This document shows, piece after piece, positions 45,494-54,896 of a stretch of 64,000 nucleotides of DNA (position 1 is the stretch's first letter; each line of letters opens with the position of its first letter). The stretch is from an uncultured Bacteroidales bacterium (GTDB lineage Bacteria > Bacteroidota > Bacteroidia > Bacteroidales > Muribaculaceae): positions 124,001 through 188,000 of the forward strand of contig CACYGX010000007.1 of the NCBI GenBank assembly GCA_902774055.1, given 5' to 3'. The translations under genes were made by a program, and so were the position numbers. The notes under the pieces were generated by a model. That model saw nothing but the letters and a program-made list of their open reading frames with translations, did not search any database and was not told the DNA's origin.

Positions 45494-47479
45494 GATCCGC
45501 CAAAAGGTACCCTTTTTCATTTGGCTCATTCCGTTCTCAGTGATATCCGTCTTGATGGAGCTGCAGAGGTATTTCTTTCCACGGATGATGAAGGTTGCCC
45601 GCACGTCGGGCAATCCCTCCATCAGGAAGGAAAACTCGTACTTTTTGCGGTTGTCGATATGGATTGCCTCATTAAGATTCGCACCTTGGCCATACAGGTT
45701 ACTATTGATGCGAAGGCTGGCATTGTGGCCGCTCGGCTTCAGAAAGTATGTCCAATTAAACTCCTTTGTGTAGGAGTTGTAGGAGAAAACCGTAATCATT
45801 TTATACTCATCGAGGAAAGGTTGTGGCAGATAGTAATTGCCAAACCCTTGCTCGTTGTTGTTATAACCGAACCAGAACCCCACCTGCAAGGATGAATAAT
45901 CTGTCTTTGAACCATCGTCTCCAGCCTGGATGATCTGGAAGCGTCGAGACTGCAACACCTGGTCCCATTCGACATCCCCTTCAGCACCACTCTGATTTCT
46001 GTTGTTGCTCTTATAGGATTTGTATGATGTCGATTCGTTATCCAGCTCTCCAGCGTCAAAGAACGGCAGGAAGCCATTCCCGATATCATCCATCCACACA
46101 GGGACAATGCCGATTTCCTCCTTACTCTCCCAGTCATCCGTGTCAAAGATCCTGTCGCCGTATGCGTTCAGAGGCAACAGCCAGCAGAAATTCACATAGT
46201 CCCAGGGATATCCATTGCCCTGATACTTCTGCCGGTCTATTGAATACAAGACGAAGTAATTGTCAACATCTGCAACATGGAACACCCAGTCAACCACATC
46301 ACCGGCAAAGAACGAGATATCACGTGAATTGAGCCATGTTCTGAGGTCTTCCAGTGTCTCAAATTCCATTGAATAGACGCTGTTCTTATGGAAATACCAG
46401 TAGCAAGAATAGATGTTGGACATATTGTGGTCACCATCGGCATAGCCCAAATTTCGCAATGCGTGGTATTGGCTGTCATCATCCTTAGAGAGGGTGGCCG
46501 TGAATTCATCAACCACTTCATCAATGGCGACCATGCCGGCATTCACGACATTTTCGTTGCTCCACGAAAATGATATAGTCTTCTCTTTGTGGTTGATGTC
46601 AAACTCGCAAAGCATCAGTTTCTCCAGGTGCTCGAACAGTTCGTTGACGGACCAGTGTGGCAAGGTGTCCTGCCAGCTGCATTCGCCCCAGGCGTAAGGC
46701 AGTGAATTGAAGGAGTACAGGTAATAGAAATCACTGTCCCTCCACCCTTCAGCATTGAGTGTGTAGCCCAAGGCTTGGCATATCAGTTCCACAATCTTAT
46801 AAAGGCGGATCTGCAAGGAGAGACCGGTCACAACTTCGGTATCATCATCGTCATCCTGATTGACATGCCACTTGAAGATCCAGGAAGTGGCGCCCGTTGG
46901 AATGACCTCCACCCTGTTCTGCATGTTACCGCTAGAAGCGTTAACCCATGGCAACGCGATGATATCATCTGCCACCCATGCCTCCTCAGGAGATTTAGGC
47001 ACTGCTTGTTGTGAATGGTCATTTCTGCCGCCCCTGGTTCCTGCATATCCTGTGCGACCTGCACGGCGACGTCCTCCATTGCCCTGATGCTCATTCAAAT
47101 TGTTCGGCACCCATCGAGGAATCAGACCCAGCTCCAGCTCGTTGATGTAGGTGTCATCAAACGAGGGGTAGAAGTTCTGGAACGAGCGGCCAGCAATGAA
47201 CTGGACTTTGGCCATCGTGTCCGTGATGGAGGTCAGTACGACGGCACCTGACTTGTGAAAGTTGTCGGCAATGATCTCGGCATCGAAGAAAATGGTTTCG
47301 ATGTCGGCATCCTTGCGATTGACGTTGCCGAAGATCTCGGCATTCTCCCGGCAATCAAGCGGCAGCTCAATGTTCAATGAGTAGTCATCACGATCATTGA
47401 ACATTCTATTGTCCGAATGATATTCAAAGCTCGAGCCCTGTTTAATGGCGGCAGGTTTTCCGGATATAATCAGATTCAT
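45485..47479 (-). CDS. Phage tail protein downstream of the tape measure
   Basis: The 664-residue protein has no signal peptide. Its opening MNLIISGKPAAIKQGSSFEY and the domain FGNVNRKDADIETIFFDAEI are typical of the distal tail or baseplate protein encoded after the tape measure in Bacteroides prophages. The middle is rich in Trp/Tyr/Asp, and an Arg/Gly-rich patch (RRRAGRTGYAGTRGGR) lies at about 136-151. It starts with a 4-nt ATGA overlap with the tape measure gene and is the last gene of the leftward block. Role (tail tip or host contact) inferred from position. Confidence 0.6.
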   Translation of the reverse strand: MNLIISGKPAAIKQGSSFEYHSDNRMFNDRDDYSLNIELPLDCRENAEIFGNVNRKDADIETIFFDAEIIADNFHKSGAVVLTSITDTMAKVQFIAGRSFQNFYPSFDDTYINELELGLIPRWVPNNLNEHQGNGGRRRAGRTGYAGTRGGRNDHSQQAVPKSPEEAWVADDIIALPWVNASSGNMQNRVEVIPTGATSWIFKWHVNQDDDDDTEVVTGLSLQIRLYKIVELICQALGYTLNAEGWRDSDFYYLYSFNSLPYAWGECSWQDTLPHWSVNELFEHLEKLMLCEFDINHKEKTISFSWSNENVVNAGMVAIDEVVDEFTATLSKDDDSQYHALRNLGYADGDHNMSNIYSCYWYFHKNSVYSMEFETLEDLRTWLNSRDISFFAGDVVDWVFHVADVDNYFVLYSIDRQKYQGNGYPWDYVNFCWLLPLNAYGDRIFDTDDWESKEEIGIVPVWMDDIGNGFLPFFDAGELDNESTSYKSYKSNNRNQSGAEGDVEWDQVLQSRRFQIIQAGDDGSKTDYSSLQVGFWFGYNNNEQGFGNYYLPQPFLDEYKMITVFSYNSYTKEFNWTYFLKPSGHNASLRINSNLYGQGANLNEAIHIDNRKKYEFSFLMEGLPDVRATFIIRGKKYLCSSIKTDITENGMSQMKKGTFWRILE

Positions 47480-50400
47480 TTCCTTTTGGATTTAGGAAGG
47501 GTGTTATTTTGAAGCCGTTGATACTCGTCTTGAGCCTGCTTGATGCCGGTGTCTCCAGTGACGGTGTTCACGGTGACAAACGGTTCGTCAAGACGTTGGC
47601 CAAGACGCTCCATGGTGTCGCCATAGCGTCCCATCACAGCGACCATGGCGGTCATCGTGCGCTGCATCGAGCCGTCTCCAGCAGCGCCAGCGATCACCTG
47701 GGGAGCGGTGACAGATCTAGAGACATCGGCAGCATTGAGACGCCCGATGGTGTTGGTGCGCTGAGCATAGTCCAGAGCCTCGATGGCGGCACGCGTCTGC
47801 GGGTTCTTCAGCAGTTTCTGGCTGGCCACCCACTCACCGGCATGGACGATACCGACCGGTTCATCAGGTCGCCCATCAGGAGTGAAGCCACCCTTGGAGT
47901 AGCCAGCAGCTTCAGCTTCGTGCTGCTTCTTGATTGTAGCGATCTGTATCATTCCGGCTGCCGTTGCCATTGCTGCAGCAATCGGTCCCAGAATCCAGTT
48001 GACCTTTGAAGCGCTGGCATAGGCATTGATGGCAGCCATGGCAGTAGAAGCTATCGCCTGAGCAATCTCGATGGTCTGAGCTTTCTTGTTATACTCATTC
48101 TTGATCCTGGCAATCTCTTTGTTTTTCTTCTTCTCGAGTTTTTTGGTCTTGTATGCGTTTCCTTCGGCCATTGAGATCTGCCTTTCATAGGACTTTTCAG
48201 CCTTGGCCACCTCCAGATCACGGGCTGCAGCTGCATTCTCCATGTACATCTGGAGGCCGACATTCATCACGGCAAACGAAGCTTCAGCAAGATCAGTGAT
48301 AGACTTGAGCTTTTCTTCCCAGGTTCCACCAAGACTCTCAAGAGCTGAGGACCATTTCTCATATACATTGGTTATCATCGTTGCCCATTCGCTTCCCTCA
48401 CTACGGATCAATTCAGTAACGGAATCATGATACTTCTTGATAATCTGGTGGCGGCGCGACTGATATTCCTCATCAGTCATTCCAGCACGTTCCTTCTCGA
48501 GGGCATCAAGGGCTTTATCCCTGTTAGTGGCCAGGTCATCCATAGCACTACCAGGTGCTGTCGTTCCTGTGGCCGAATCAATTTCATAGCGTTGCTTGTC
48601 ACGATACTTCCTGCGGATTTCAGCCTTGATTTTCTCTGTTTCCTCAGTAGTCCATTTTTCGTGCTTGGCCACTTCATCGACAACAGCCAATTCGGCCTCC
48701 ATTTGTTTCTGAAGACTGAGTTTCTGATAAGCGAGAGACCAAGTTGCCAAATCTTCTTCCAGTTGCTTACGCTGGCGCATTTCTTCCTGCTTGATGGCTT
48801 TATCCAAAGCTCGCTCAGCTTCATAATACTCCTGAGTTCCGACAGTCCTCTCAGACAATACTTTCCTAAGGTATTCTATTTCATTCTGAGCTAACTTCTC
48901 ATCAAGCATTCTCTGGTTGTGGAAAGCCTCTTTAGAAGAATCATAATAATCCATCTGGATGGCTATCTTTGTCGCATCACGCTCATCGGAATAGCGATCA
49001 AGACGAAGCTGCAGCATTTTCTTTTCGTGTTCCTGTTGCTCCTTTTCCTGGGCCTCATAGAGTTTTTTAGCAGCATCGCTCTCCTCGGTGCCGTGCTGCT
49101 TATGAACAGCCAGAGCCTTTTCATAATACTCATCAGCAGCCTTATGGAGATTATTAAGATATGCCTCATAGTCCAGCTGGCCATCACGATACTGTTTGAG
49201 GGCTTCAGTTCGTTGAGTGGTCCAATGGGCCTTTGCCAGATCCATCGCATCCTTGAATTCTTTCTTTTCTAGAGCAGCTGCGATTCGTGCTTGTTTGGCC
49301 TCTTCAGCTTGACGTCTCTTCTCCTCAGCAAGACGTGCCTTACGCTCCTTCTCGGTCTCGTGGTGAGTGTATGATATTTGTGGATTTGATGTTGGGGTTT
49401 GATCGGACTCTACACCTGTAACATCGTAATGGAACTGGAGCCATTTGTTAGCTTCCCTTCTATCATTGATTTGTCCCTCTATCTCGTTTAATCTATTTTT
49501 GTTTTTATCAATTGTTTGGGTAGCTCTATTAATTGATTTATCCAAATCATGAATTCCCTCATCAAGAACCATAACATCCTGGTTGATGGGGCGTCGTCTA
49601 TCATCGGACTCTTGAGCCCGCCGACGTCGCTCCAGAAGCGGTTTTCTCTCATCAAAAGCTTCCTTATTCTCTTGCCAAAGTTTACTTCGCTCTTGTTCGA
49701 GTTCGAGGATTTCTTTCTCGTTTTCCATAATTTTCTCGGCTGCGGCTCTTGCTCTAGCGTTCATGATGATAGAATCCGTTAGCTTGTCATAAGCGTCTCT
49801 CGCCTTGCCAGCCATCATTTCCTCTGTAGAGAAGTTGTTGAACACAGAGGGGTATATAGACTGCATCTGCTTCACTGCTTCAATACGTTTTTCCCTTGCT
49901 AAGTTTTCATTCGTGACAGCGGCATACAAAGCTCTAAGCCTTGAAATTTCGTTTTCACTAAACTTCTTTGAAGACGCATCCACGTCCTTCAGAGACTTAT
50001 AGTATTCCTTTTGCTTTCTTGCGGCCTCCTCTGCAGCCTTAGCGTTATCACCCAACCTTTTAGCTAAAAGAGCGAGAGCGGCAACTGCAGAGACTATCGC
50101 ACCAATCATCATTGAATAAGGATTTGTTTTCATGACATTATTCAATGCAATCCATGCTTTACGCGCTTTATCCGCCTGTAATGTACACATATACATTGCA
50201 GTAGCAAGACCTTTCCAGACGACGACAAACGCTTTACATGCGATTGTCACTGTCATTTGTGCAGCCGCATAGGCTTTAGTAGCGATAGTTGCAGCATTAA
50301 CTGCTACATAATACACAGCAATACTGCTCGCCACAATTATAATGGATTTTTTTTCTTTTACCAAGAAGTCAACTGTAGCAGCGATAACTTTCATAAGTGC

Positions 50401-51837
50401 CGATGACGAAGTGATAGTATATTTCATCAAAGGTGCCAACTTTTCACCAAGGGCAATCGCCACCTCATTGAAATTCTTCTTGGCTTTTTCAAGTCCTGCC
50501 TGAACTGTATTGTTTTGAACATTGAACTCTTTATCAATGGATATAGCTTCCTCAAAAGCCTGGTTTGCTACTTCCTGTTGGGTTTTGACCTCATCAATGT
50601 GCTTTGCCATCGTTGACAAGGCTTGAATTGCACGGGCACCATTTTCGCCCATATCCGCAAACATAGGGGAAAGAACATCCATTCCACCGACCTTGTTCAA
50701 TGTCTCCAGCAGCTGGATCAGCGCTGCGTTGGCATCCTTCTTCAATAAGTCGGTAAAGTTCTTCACATCGAGGCCTGCCACTTTTGCATATTTCGCAGGT
50801 TCGCGGTAAAGACGGACGATAATCTGTGACAGCGCAGTGGCTGATGATTCGACCTTCTGACCATACGAGTCCATTACAGCAGCATAGCCCATGATTTGTT
50901 GTGTGGTCATGCCTGCATTCGCGCCTACACCTGCAAGACGGCTGGCAAACTCGGCAATGTACGGTGCCGATGCCGTACAATTCTGCGACAGCTCATTGAT
51001 CACAGAGCCTACGGACAACAACGACTTTTCCACACCCAAACGCTCACGATCACCAAAGATATCAGTCAGTTTAGACAGCGTTAGAGTTGCACCATCGCCT
51101 AATTCATCCAGGGCGACATTGATCTTGTCTGCAGCACGCACAAAACCCATTACATCTTCCTGACTCTGCATACCCAGACGGCCAGCCTCTTGAGCTAACT
51201 GGTTCAATTGCTCTCGACTAGAACGGGTGTCCATCTTCTTGAATTCCTCATTAAGACTTTTTACCTGTTCTGCCGTCATCCCCGTATATTTACGGACATT
51301 GGCCATTTCTTGGTCAATCTCCGCAAATGCCTGTACAGCTTTTCGGGCTGTCATTGTTATACCAGTAAAAGCCGCCATTAATGTCTGAATGGCAGCGCCC
51401 CAGTCGAACATCTTTTTCGCAAACCTGTCCCAAAGAGACACGTATCCTTGCGTTTCTGCCTTAATTTTGGCAAGCTCCGTTCGGACGGCTTTAATTTTCT
51501 TAGTCTGCTCATCCCAAGCTTTAGATCCACGCTCAATGTTTTTCAGGTCTTTCTCTAAGGATCGGAGCGTTTGTCTTAACTCTTTAGGAGTAGCCTTATC
51601 GAGTCGTTTCAATGTCTGCTCGACATTGACCATCTCATTCTGGATGGTACGAATTTGACGTTTTGTCTCGTCAATCGCTTTCTTGATACTCTTTTGGGCT
51701 ACAGTATCGCCTGTTTTCCAGGCACGCACCATAGCATCCTCCAAATCTTGGAGACGATTCTTCAGGCGAGCCAATGCTGGTTCAGCATTGCCGCCAACCT
51801 CCGTTTGGATGACGGCTCTTGTTACGATATCACTCAT
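47476..51837 (-). CDS. Phage tail tape measure protein (TP901 type)
   Basis: The 1453-residue protein sets tail length. It has an N-terminal coiled coil, the TP901 core (SREQLNQLAQEAGRLGMQSQ, MTTQQIMGYAAVMDSYGQKV, then FADMGENGARAIQAL), hydrophobic helices around residues 500-580, a long Lys/Glu-rich coiled coil, and the C-terminal FTPDGRPDEPVGIVHAGEWV segment typical of Bacteroidetes phages. The start at 51876 is extended by 13 residues; MSDIVTRAVIQTEVGG at 51837 is preferred. It overlaps the following tail gene by 4 nt. Confidence 0.92.
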   Translation of the reverse strand: MSDIVTRAVIQTEVGGNAEPALARLKNRLQDLEDAMVRAWKTGDTVAQKSIKKAIDETKRQIRTIQNEMVNVEQTLKRLDKATPKELRQTLRSLEKDLKNIERGSKAWDEQTKKIKAVRTELAKIKAETQGYVSLWDRFAKKMFDWGAAIQTLMAAFTGITMTARKAVQAFAEIDQEMANVRKYTGMTAEQVKSLNEEFKKMDTRSSREQLNQLAQEAGRLGMQSQEDVMGFVRAADKINVALDELGDGATLTLSKLTDIFGDRERLGVEKSLLSVGSVINELSQNCTASAPYIAEFASRLAGVGANAGMTTQQIMGYAAVMDSYGQKVESSATALSQIIVRLYREPAKYAKVAGLDVKNFTDLLKKDANAALIQLLETLNKVGGMDVLSPMFADMGENGARAIQALSTMAKHIDEVKTQQEVANQAFEEAISIDKEFNVQNNTVQAGLEKAKKNFNEVAIALGEKLAPLMKYTITSSSALMKVIAATVDFLVKEKKSIIIVASSIAVYYVAVNAATIATKAYAAAQMTVTIACKAFVVVWKGLATAMYMCTLQADKARKAWIALNNVMKTNPYSMMIGAIVSAVAALALLAKRLGDNAKAAEEAARKQKEYYKSLKDVDASSKKFSENEISRLRALYAAVTNENLAREKRIEAVKQMQSIYPSVFNNFSTEEMMAGKARDAYDKLTDSIIMNARARAAAEKIMENEKEILELEQERSKLWQENKEAFDERKPLLERRRRAQESDDRRRPINQDVMVLDEGIHDLDKSINRATQTIDKNKNRLNEIEGQINDRREANKWLQFHYDVTGVESDQTPTSNPQISYTHHETEKERKARLAEEKRRQAEEAKQARIAAALEKKEFKDAMDLAKAHWTTQRTEALKQYRDGQLDYEAYLNNLHKAADEYYEKALAVHKQHGTEESDAAKKLYEAQEKEQQEHEKKMLQLRLDRYSDERDATKIAIQMDYYDSSKEAFHNQRMLDEKLAQNEIEYLRKVLSERTVGTQEYYEAERALDKAIKQEEMRQRKQLEEDLATWSLAYQKLSLQKQMEAELAVVDEVAKHEKWTTEETEKIKAEIRRKYRDKQRYEIDSATGTTAPGSAMDDLATNRDKALDALEKERAGMTDEEYQSRRHQIIKKYHDSVTELIRSEGSEWATMITNVYEKWSSALESLGGTWEEKLKSITDLAEASFAVMNVGLQMYMENAAAARDLEVAKAEKSYERQISMAEGNAYKTKKLEKKKNKEIARIKNEYNKKAQTIEIAQAIASTAMAAINAYASASKVNWILGPIAAAMATAAGMIQIATIKKQHEAEAAGYSKGGFTPDGRPDEPVGIVHAGEWVASQKLLKNPQTRAAIEALDYAQRTNTIGRLNAADVSRSVTAPQVIAGAAGDGSMQRTMTAMVAVMGRYGDTMERLGQRLDEPFVTVNTVTGDTGIKQAQDEYQRLQNNTLPKSKRK

Positions 51838-51905
51838 ATCTTTGTCAAATTGTTTTTGACAAAGATAAGTGACCAAGTACCAACAGTAAAAGACAACGAC
51901 ACCAT

Positions 51906-52199
51906 TTATCTGGCGTCGTTGTTCATTGTTTCGACATAGTCATCAATTTTCTTATCAACTTTTTCCACCCACATCATTATTCTTTCAGGTGGCGGTGATT
52001 TCCTTAACAGAATTCTATATATGAACTCTCTTGGCCAGTAGTACATCGCATACAATACACCTATTGCGATTACTAACAAAAGGATTCCGAGAAATATATA
52101 TATAATCCATAGAAGCAAAGATCCAACTACACCCAATGTAGCTAGGCTTCCTAACCCTATCATGGATAACATTTCTTCTATGAACTCAAGGATGAACAT
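51906..52199 (-). CDS. Small phage membrane protein
   Basis: The 97-residue protein has two membrane helices (about 10-30 and 32-54) and a basic, then acidic, soluble C-terminus (RKSPPPERIMMWVEKVDKK). It is encoded just before the tape measure gene, separated by a 178-nt gap from the upstream gene. Position suggests a phage protein, perhaps linked to DNA injection or superinfection exclusion, but nothing in the sequence proves this. Confidence 0.55.
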   Translation of the reverse strand: MFILEFIEEMLSMIGLGSLATLGVVGSLLLWIIYIFLGILLLVIAIGVLYAMYYWPREFIYRILLRKSPPPERIMMWVEKVDKKIDDYVETMNNDAR

Positions 52200-52377
52200 A
52201 ATCGCTTCTCTTTTTATGAGTTATCCTGCAAAAACCATGCCATTGACAATCAGATTAATATGTTTTACAACATATTTGCTCGCCTTACTAATGAGGTGAG
52301 CAAGTTACCGGCAAGTTAAAACAGGCTACGCTCCCGCGCGGCCTGCCCTGTCAAAAATTATGTCTTAAACAAACAAT
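52200..52377. other. Short non-coding gap in the phage tail region
   Basis: No gene seen. CTCGCC...GGTGAG-type and ACAGGC...GCCTGCCCTGT-type inverted repeats occur at about 52287-52350, possibly a terminator or promoter region between head-tail and tape measure genes. Confidence 0.3.
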
Positions 52378-52824
52378 TCAATGCGTTTGATAGTAGCGGC
52401 TGTTGCGGCGCATCTTGTCAGCGTCAAGGGCATCGCTCACCATGCCTACGAATTGGCGTCCAATTGAATCCGCCAAGAACTCCTTCAGGTTCATGAAAGA
52501 GGCATAGAACTTTCGGGAAAACCAGGGGCGTTTCTGTCTCACCTTAGCACGACCTATATCTCCAGGGTTGCCCCGGGGCGTTTCTCGACCCGTACCATAG
52601 TTCTGCCACAGACCATATTCAAGGAAGGACTGCGAGAGTGTGATGGCTGTGATTTTGTCATTCTTGTCACAGCGGATTCCAATGGGAGACTCCAGCAGTT
52701 GCCCGGTATCGATCACGCCCAGCAGGATGATCTGCTCCTTCCATATCTTGACCATCGTATCGTTGAACGCATTGATGTATTTCTCGCGTTCCTGGATGGC
52801 TTTTTCCTCGGTCAGCTCAGCCAT
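52378..52824 (-). CDS. Phage head-tail/tail completion protein candidate
   Basis: The 148-residue basic protein has the pattern IDTGQLLESPI, then SFLEYGLWQNYGTGRE, then RPWFSRKFYASFMNLKEFLADSIGRQ. This resembles HK97 gp10-type tail completion proteins, which join the tail tube to the connector. Starts with a 13-nt overlap with the preceding gene. Assignment from pattern and position only. Confidence 0.5.
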   Translation of the reverse strand: MAELTEEKAIQEREKYINAFNDTMVKIWKEQIILLGVIDTGQLLESPIGIRCDKNDKITAITLSQSFLEYGLWQNYGTGRETPRGNPGDIGRAKVRQKRPWFSRKFYASFMNLKEFLADSIGRQFVGMVSDALDADKMRRNSRYYQTH

Positions 52825-53315
52825 TCTTCAGGACGATAGACAAGGTTGGTATAGACATCAAAGCCGATCTGGAAGTAGGCGCAGGCCGTTCCCATGGCAA
52901 AGTATTGCTCGATCTCCTGGAACGAAACACGAGGATCCAGATAGATAAAGCCCTCCTGGATGCGTGTGCGTTCTTTGAAAAGGACGCTCATCATCTGCCG
53001 GAAGATCTCGCGCATCTCGTCTATGCACGCCTGGCGGGCCTTCATGTCGTTCAAGGCATGTCGTTTCATCATAAACACCGTTTTGACGCGCCTGGTGTGC
53101 GGTGTATTGTTCATCTCGGTGTAGCCGGGGGAAATGTCGCTCAAGCACACAGCAGCGGTCGCTGTCTGAGCCTGCTCGATATACTCCTCCAGGCCAGCCA
53201 GCCCGCTCACCTGGGCGAAGCGGTAGCCCTTTTGTTGTGCCAGCACGTTAGTTTCCACCAGACGGCGGAAATAGCTCGTTGCGTCCCAGTTATAATTCTT
53301 ATCAATGTTTGCCAT
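52812..53315 (-). CDS. Phage head-tail region protein, unknown
   Basis: The 167-residue protein begins MANIDKNYNWDATSYFRRLVETN; the longer reading adds 14 residues with poor start context. It contains FVSFQEIEQYFAMGTACAYFQIGFDVYTN-like C-terminal sequence. Position between the 249-residue gene and the tail-completion candidate suggests a tail terminator. It overlaps both neighbours (14 and 13 nt). Confidence 0.5.
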   Translation of the reverse strand: MANIDKNYNWDATSYFRRLVETNVLAQQKGYRFAQVSGLAGLEEYIEQAQTATAAVCLSDISPGYTEMNNTPHTRRVKTVFMMKRHALNDMKARQACIDEMREIFRQMMSVLFKERTRIQEGFIYLDPRVSFQEIEQYFAMGTACAYFQIGFDVYTNLVYRPEEWLS

Positions 53316-54051
53316 ATTTTCGGTTGAATTCTTCGGCCTCCCTGGCCAGTGCGTCAAGTTCGGTGAGGGCCCGCCATGTGTCCATGGCCAGCACCTCTTT
53401 CTCTTTAGTGATATCTCCTTTTGTCAAAGCTCGGATCTGCGCATTCATCGCCTCCTGCAGCTGTTGGCCAATAGACTTTGAATTGCCCAACAGGTTACCG
53501 TCTGTCGAGGTCGAAGCCGACACAAAGAAGTTCGGGAACTGCTTGCTGAAGTAGGCCTTCAGCGATGTCCACCAGTAGAAGACGTTCAGTTTCTCTGCCT
53601 GGCCGAACATCAGTTTATCGCTGCCATAGAGCAGCTGGCCCATTTCATTGAGCAGGTCGTGCCTGGTTGTATTGAGAAATCCCTGGTACAGGTTCTCGAG
53701 ATACAGATAGTCCTCAAACGGCACACCATTCAGCATCGCATCAACGGCTTCCTGTTTCTTGATTACCGATATCCTTACAGGTTTATCAGAGATATCCTCA
53801 ATCCATTTGAGCGAACGGATGGCGTCTGTTATAATCTCAACTGTGGTATAGAACTCATTCTTACCCTGCTTGATGAGGTAGCCGTCGCCATACTGGCACA
53901 CCACACTCAGTTTGCCCCATCTGAACAGGCAATAGGTACGGATCTGTGCGCCGGACAGGTTGTCGGCGATCAGACCATAGACATAGTAGAGCTGCTGGTC
54001 GTCCAGCTCTTGCCATGACTTGGGCATTGTGAGGTGGATTACTGGAGTCAT
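53302..54051 (-). CDS. Phage protein, possible tail assembly or head-tail protein
   Basis: The 249-residue protein has MPKSWQELDDQQLYYVYGLI at the start, a middle FGQAEKLNVFYWWTSLKAYFSK segment and a charged helical C-terminus. I recognise the type from Bacteroides prophages but cannot name a function. Starts 2 nt after the preceding gene and overlaps the next one. Confidence 0.5.
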   Translation of the reverse strand: MTPVIHLTMPKSWQELDDQQLYYVYGLIADNLSGAQIRTYCLFRWGKLSVVCQYGDGYLIKQGKNEFYTTVEIITDAIRSLKWIEDISDKPVRISVIKKQEAVDAMLNGVPFEDYLYLENLYQGFLNTTRHDLLNEMGQLLYGSDKLMFGQAEKLNVFYWWTSLKAYFSKQFPNFFVSASTSTDGNLLGNSKSIGQQLQEAMNAQIRALTKGDITKEKEVLAMDTWRALTELDALAREAEEFNRKYGKH

Positions 54052-54053
54052 TA

Positions 54054-54896
54054 TCAGAAGAAGTAACCGGATGAATTCTTTTTATTCTTGAACACTGTAG
54101 GCTGGAGATAAAGTTTTGCTGTGTCGCTAGTCGGCCACAGAGGGAACAAGTCTCCATTGTTGCGGATGTAGTTCACGATGCGGTCCAGGTTCCAGTGGTT
54201 GCGGTTGTTGCCACAAAGCTCATACAGCACACAGGAGCGCACCTTCAGGGCGACCTGGAACACCGTAGCGTTCTCGCCGGTAATCAGCACCTCGCGCAGC
54301 TGCTGCATCACCTCAGGGCTGATCCACCTCTCGGCGATGGCATCCTCAATCGTGATGGCCCGTTCTCTCAGTTGGAGGAACTGGTCCCATTGCTGTCCCT
54401 CACGGTTACGATCCATGACCGACAGCACGCAAGTCTTCGGTTCCTGCAGCAGGGACATAGCGAACCACCCAAAGCGTTCAGTGCCTCTCCAGTCCTCCCG
54501 TTTAAACAGGTCAAGAAGCAGCATGTTGATGAAATTATCGCGCTGCGCGGCCATCTGCTGGATAAGTCTTTCGATGCGTTCTTTGCTGGCTGGAGCCACG
54601 TTGCTGTTTGACACAATGCCGAAGCCGTTAGGCGTGAGCACAATGTCCAGCGAAGGGATTGCCCGACGCAGCGCATCGGCCACAATCAGCGTCGCCAGAT
54701 ATCGCCATGTGTCTGAAGACGGCTCCGCAGCTATCGCATCCAGGACTTCAGACCCGGTGAACGTGTCACGGACCCAAGATTCCGACAGCTCCAACTGGTG
54801 TGCCAGCTTCTCAAAAAGCGGCTTTTCTCCCTCCACGGTCACTACCACGTTGGGAATCATCGCCATCAGGATATCGTTACTCGTTACTACCTTCAT
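54054..54896 (-). CDS. Phage head-tail connector-like protein (DUF6712-like)
   Basis: The 280-residue protein is helical, with TSNDILMAMIPNVVVTVEGE at the start and RAIPSLDIVLTPNGFGIVSN in the middle. The gene lies directly after the portal gene (20-nt overlap), where connector proteins are encoded. The resemblance to DUF6712 is from memory and unverified. Confidence 0.5.
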   Translation of the reverse strand: MKVVTSNDILMAMIPNVVVTVEGEKPLFEKLAHQLELSESWVRDTFTGSEVLDAIAAEPSSDTWRYLATLIVADALRRAIPSLDIVLTPNGFGIVSNSNVAPASKERIERLIQQMAAQRDNFINMLLLDLFKREDWRGTERFGWFAMSLLQEPKTCVLSVMDRNREGQQWDQFLQLRERAITIEDAIAERWISPEVMQQLREVLITGENATVFQVALKVRSCVLYELCGNNRNHWNLDRIVNYIRNNGDLFPLWPTSDTAKLYLQPTVFKNKKNSSGYFF